Assembly: GCA_046292445.1 (NCBI GenBank)
Contig: JBKBQT010000034.1
Location: 1 to 22,402, forward strand
Source: CALIZF01 sp046292445
Lineage (GTDB): Bacteria; Pseudomonadota; Alphaproteobacteria; Rhodobacterales; Rhodobacteraceae
Reading direction: 5' to 3'
DNA length: 22,402 nucleotides
The position numbers were made by a program, and so were the translations under genes. The notes under the pieces were generated by a model. It had not been told where the DNA came from. It searched no databases and saw only the letters and a program-made list of their open reading frames with translations. Below are positions 21,846 through 22,402 of this stretch, piece after piece (within the stretch, counting starts at the first letter, position 1; each line of letters begins with the position of its first letter).

Positions 21846-22402
21846 ATGGCCAAGGGCAATCCGGTTTCGAGGACGCTGGTCTGGGTGCTGCTCGGTCTGC
21901 TCTTCGTGGGTCTTGCGGGGTTCGGGATCGGCGGCTTCGGCGGATCGGTGCGGCGCATCGGCACCGTCGGCGGGCAGGATATCGGGGTGAACGACTATGC
22001 CCGCGCCATGCGGCAGGAGCTTCAGGCGCTCTCGGCGCAGGCCGGGCGGCCGCTGACCTTCCAGCAGGCGGCGGCCTTCGGCCTCGATGCCCAGGTGCTT
22101 CAGCGACTGGTAACGACGGCGGCGCTTGACGATCTGGCGCAGCGGATCGGGGTCGATGCGGGCGATGCGCGGCTCGCGCGCGAGATCCGGGCGATCCCCG
22201 CCTTTGCCGGCCTCTCCGGGCAGTTCGACCGCGAGGGATATCGCGCCACGCTGGAACAGAACGGGTTCAACGAGGCGTCGTTCGAGGCGCGGGTTCGGGC
22301 GGATCTGGCGCGCAGCGTCATCCAGGCCGCGGTTGCCGCGCCGGCCACGCCGCCGGCGGTGATGGCGCGCACGCTCTATGCCTGGGCCGGCGAGCGGCGC
22401 AG
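21846..22402 (+). CDS. PpiD/SurA-like membrane-anchored peptidyl-prolyl isomerase, N-terminal part
   Basis: The frame opens at ATG 21846 and is still open at the window edge, giving about 185 residues. A basic N-terminus is followed by one membrane helix (TLVWVLLGLLFVGLAGFGIGG, approximately 10-30). Then comes a helical chaperone-like SurA_N domain with RIGTVGGQDI, DYARAMRQELQALSAQ and a FDREGYRATLEQNGF segment typical of these foldases. The parvulin isomerase domain and C-terminus should lie beyond the window. The topology implies an inner-membrane protein with a periplasmic body that helps fold exported proteins. The start has GAGGG about 5 nt upstream. The order fabI-gpt-aminotransferase-PpiD-like recalls other Rhodobacterales, but exact identity needs the missing half. 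Confidence 0.87.
   Translation, partial: MAKGNPVSRTLVWVLLGLLFVGLAGFGIGGFGGSVRRIGTVGGQDIGVNDYARAMRQELQALSAQAGRPLTFQQAAAFGLDAQVLQRLVTTAALDDLAQRIGVDAGDARLAREIRAIPAFAGLSGQFDREGYRATLEQNGFNEASFEARVRADLARSVIQAAVAAPATPPAVMARTLYAWAGERR

Overview
The window is a GC-rich piece of bacterial chromosome, almost certainly from an alphaproteobacterium of the Rhodobacterales (Rhodobacter/Paracoccus-like). The clues are very high GC, a Fur-family protein of the alphaproteobacterial Fur/Mur type without CxxC zinc motifs, a long B12-dependent ribonucleotide reductase (NrdJ), a VPLPA-CTERM secreted protein, and the gene order pdxH / fabI-gpt-aminotransferase-PpiD-like foldase. Almost everything is housekeeping. 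I see no phage, insertion sequence, CRISPR array, toxin-antitoxin pair or defence locus.

Left part (1-4933). A lipoprotein gene runs off the left edge (minus). It is divergent from moaA (molybdenum cofactor), which may be transcribed as a leaderless mRNA. Convergent with moaA is a minus-strand run: an argE-like M20 deacetylase, an M20D amidohydrolase and a 78-residue secreted protein with a poly-aspartate tail. The argE-like gene is divergent from a fur/mur regulator.

Middle part (4934-11214). A G-rich spacer with G-quadruplex potential leads into a plus-strand run: EamA transporter, enolase, a DUF7002-like protein and a DUF985 cupin. A 301-bp convergent spacer full of perfect hairpins separates these from tyrS (minus). 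tyrS is divergent from anmK.

Accessory-looking part (11215-12900). A lower-GC gene for a VPLPA-CTERM secreted protein is followed by a TetR-family regulator with a perfect 9+2+9 palindrome upstream. This is the least core-like part of the window.

Right part (13022-22402). nrdJ (minus) has a promoter overlapped by two NrdR-like boxes spaced 31 bp centre to centre. Then come tRNA-Pro(TGG), a DUF192 protein overlapping a double cold-shock-domain protein, and pdxH, all minus. Divergent from pdxH are fabI and gpt (overlapping ATGA), an aminotransferase and the start of a PpiD-like peptidyl-prolyl isomerase cut by the right edge.

A 45-bp sequence occurs twice, identically, in intergenic DNA (3071-3115 and 20506-20550), and its AAATATCC core recurs inverted at 8529-8540. 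No wholly new system is evident. The most useful leads are regulatory or structural: the NrdR box pair, the TetR operator candidate, the interspersed repeat, the hairpin cluster and the poly-Asp protein.
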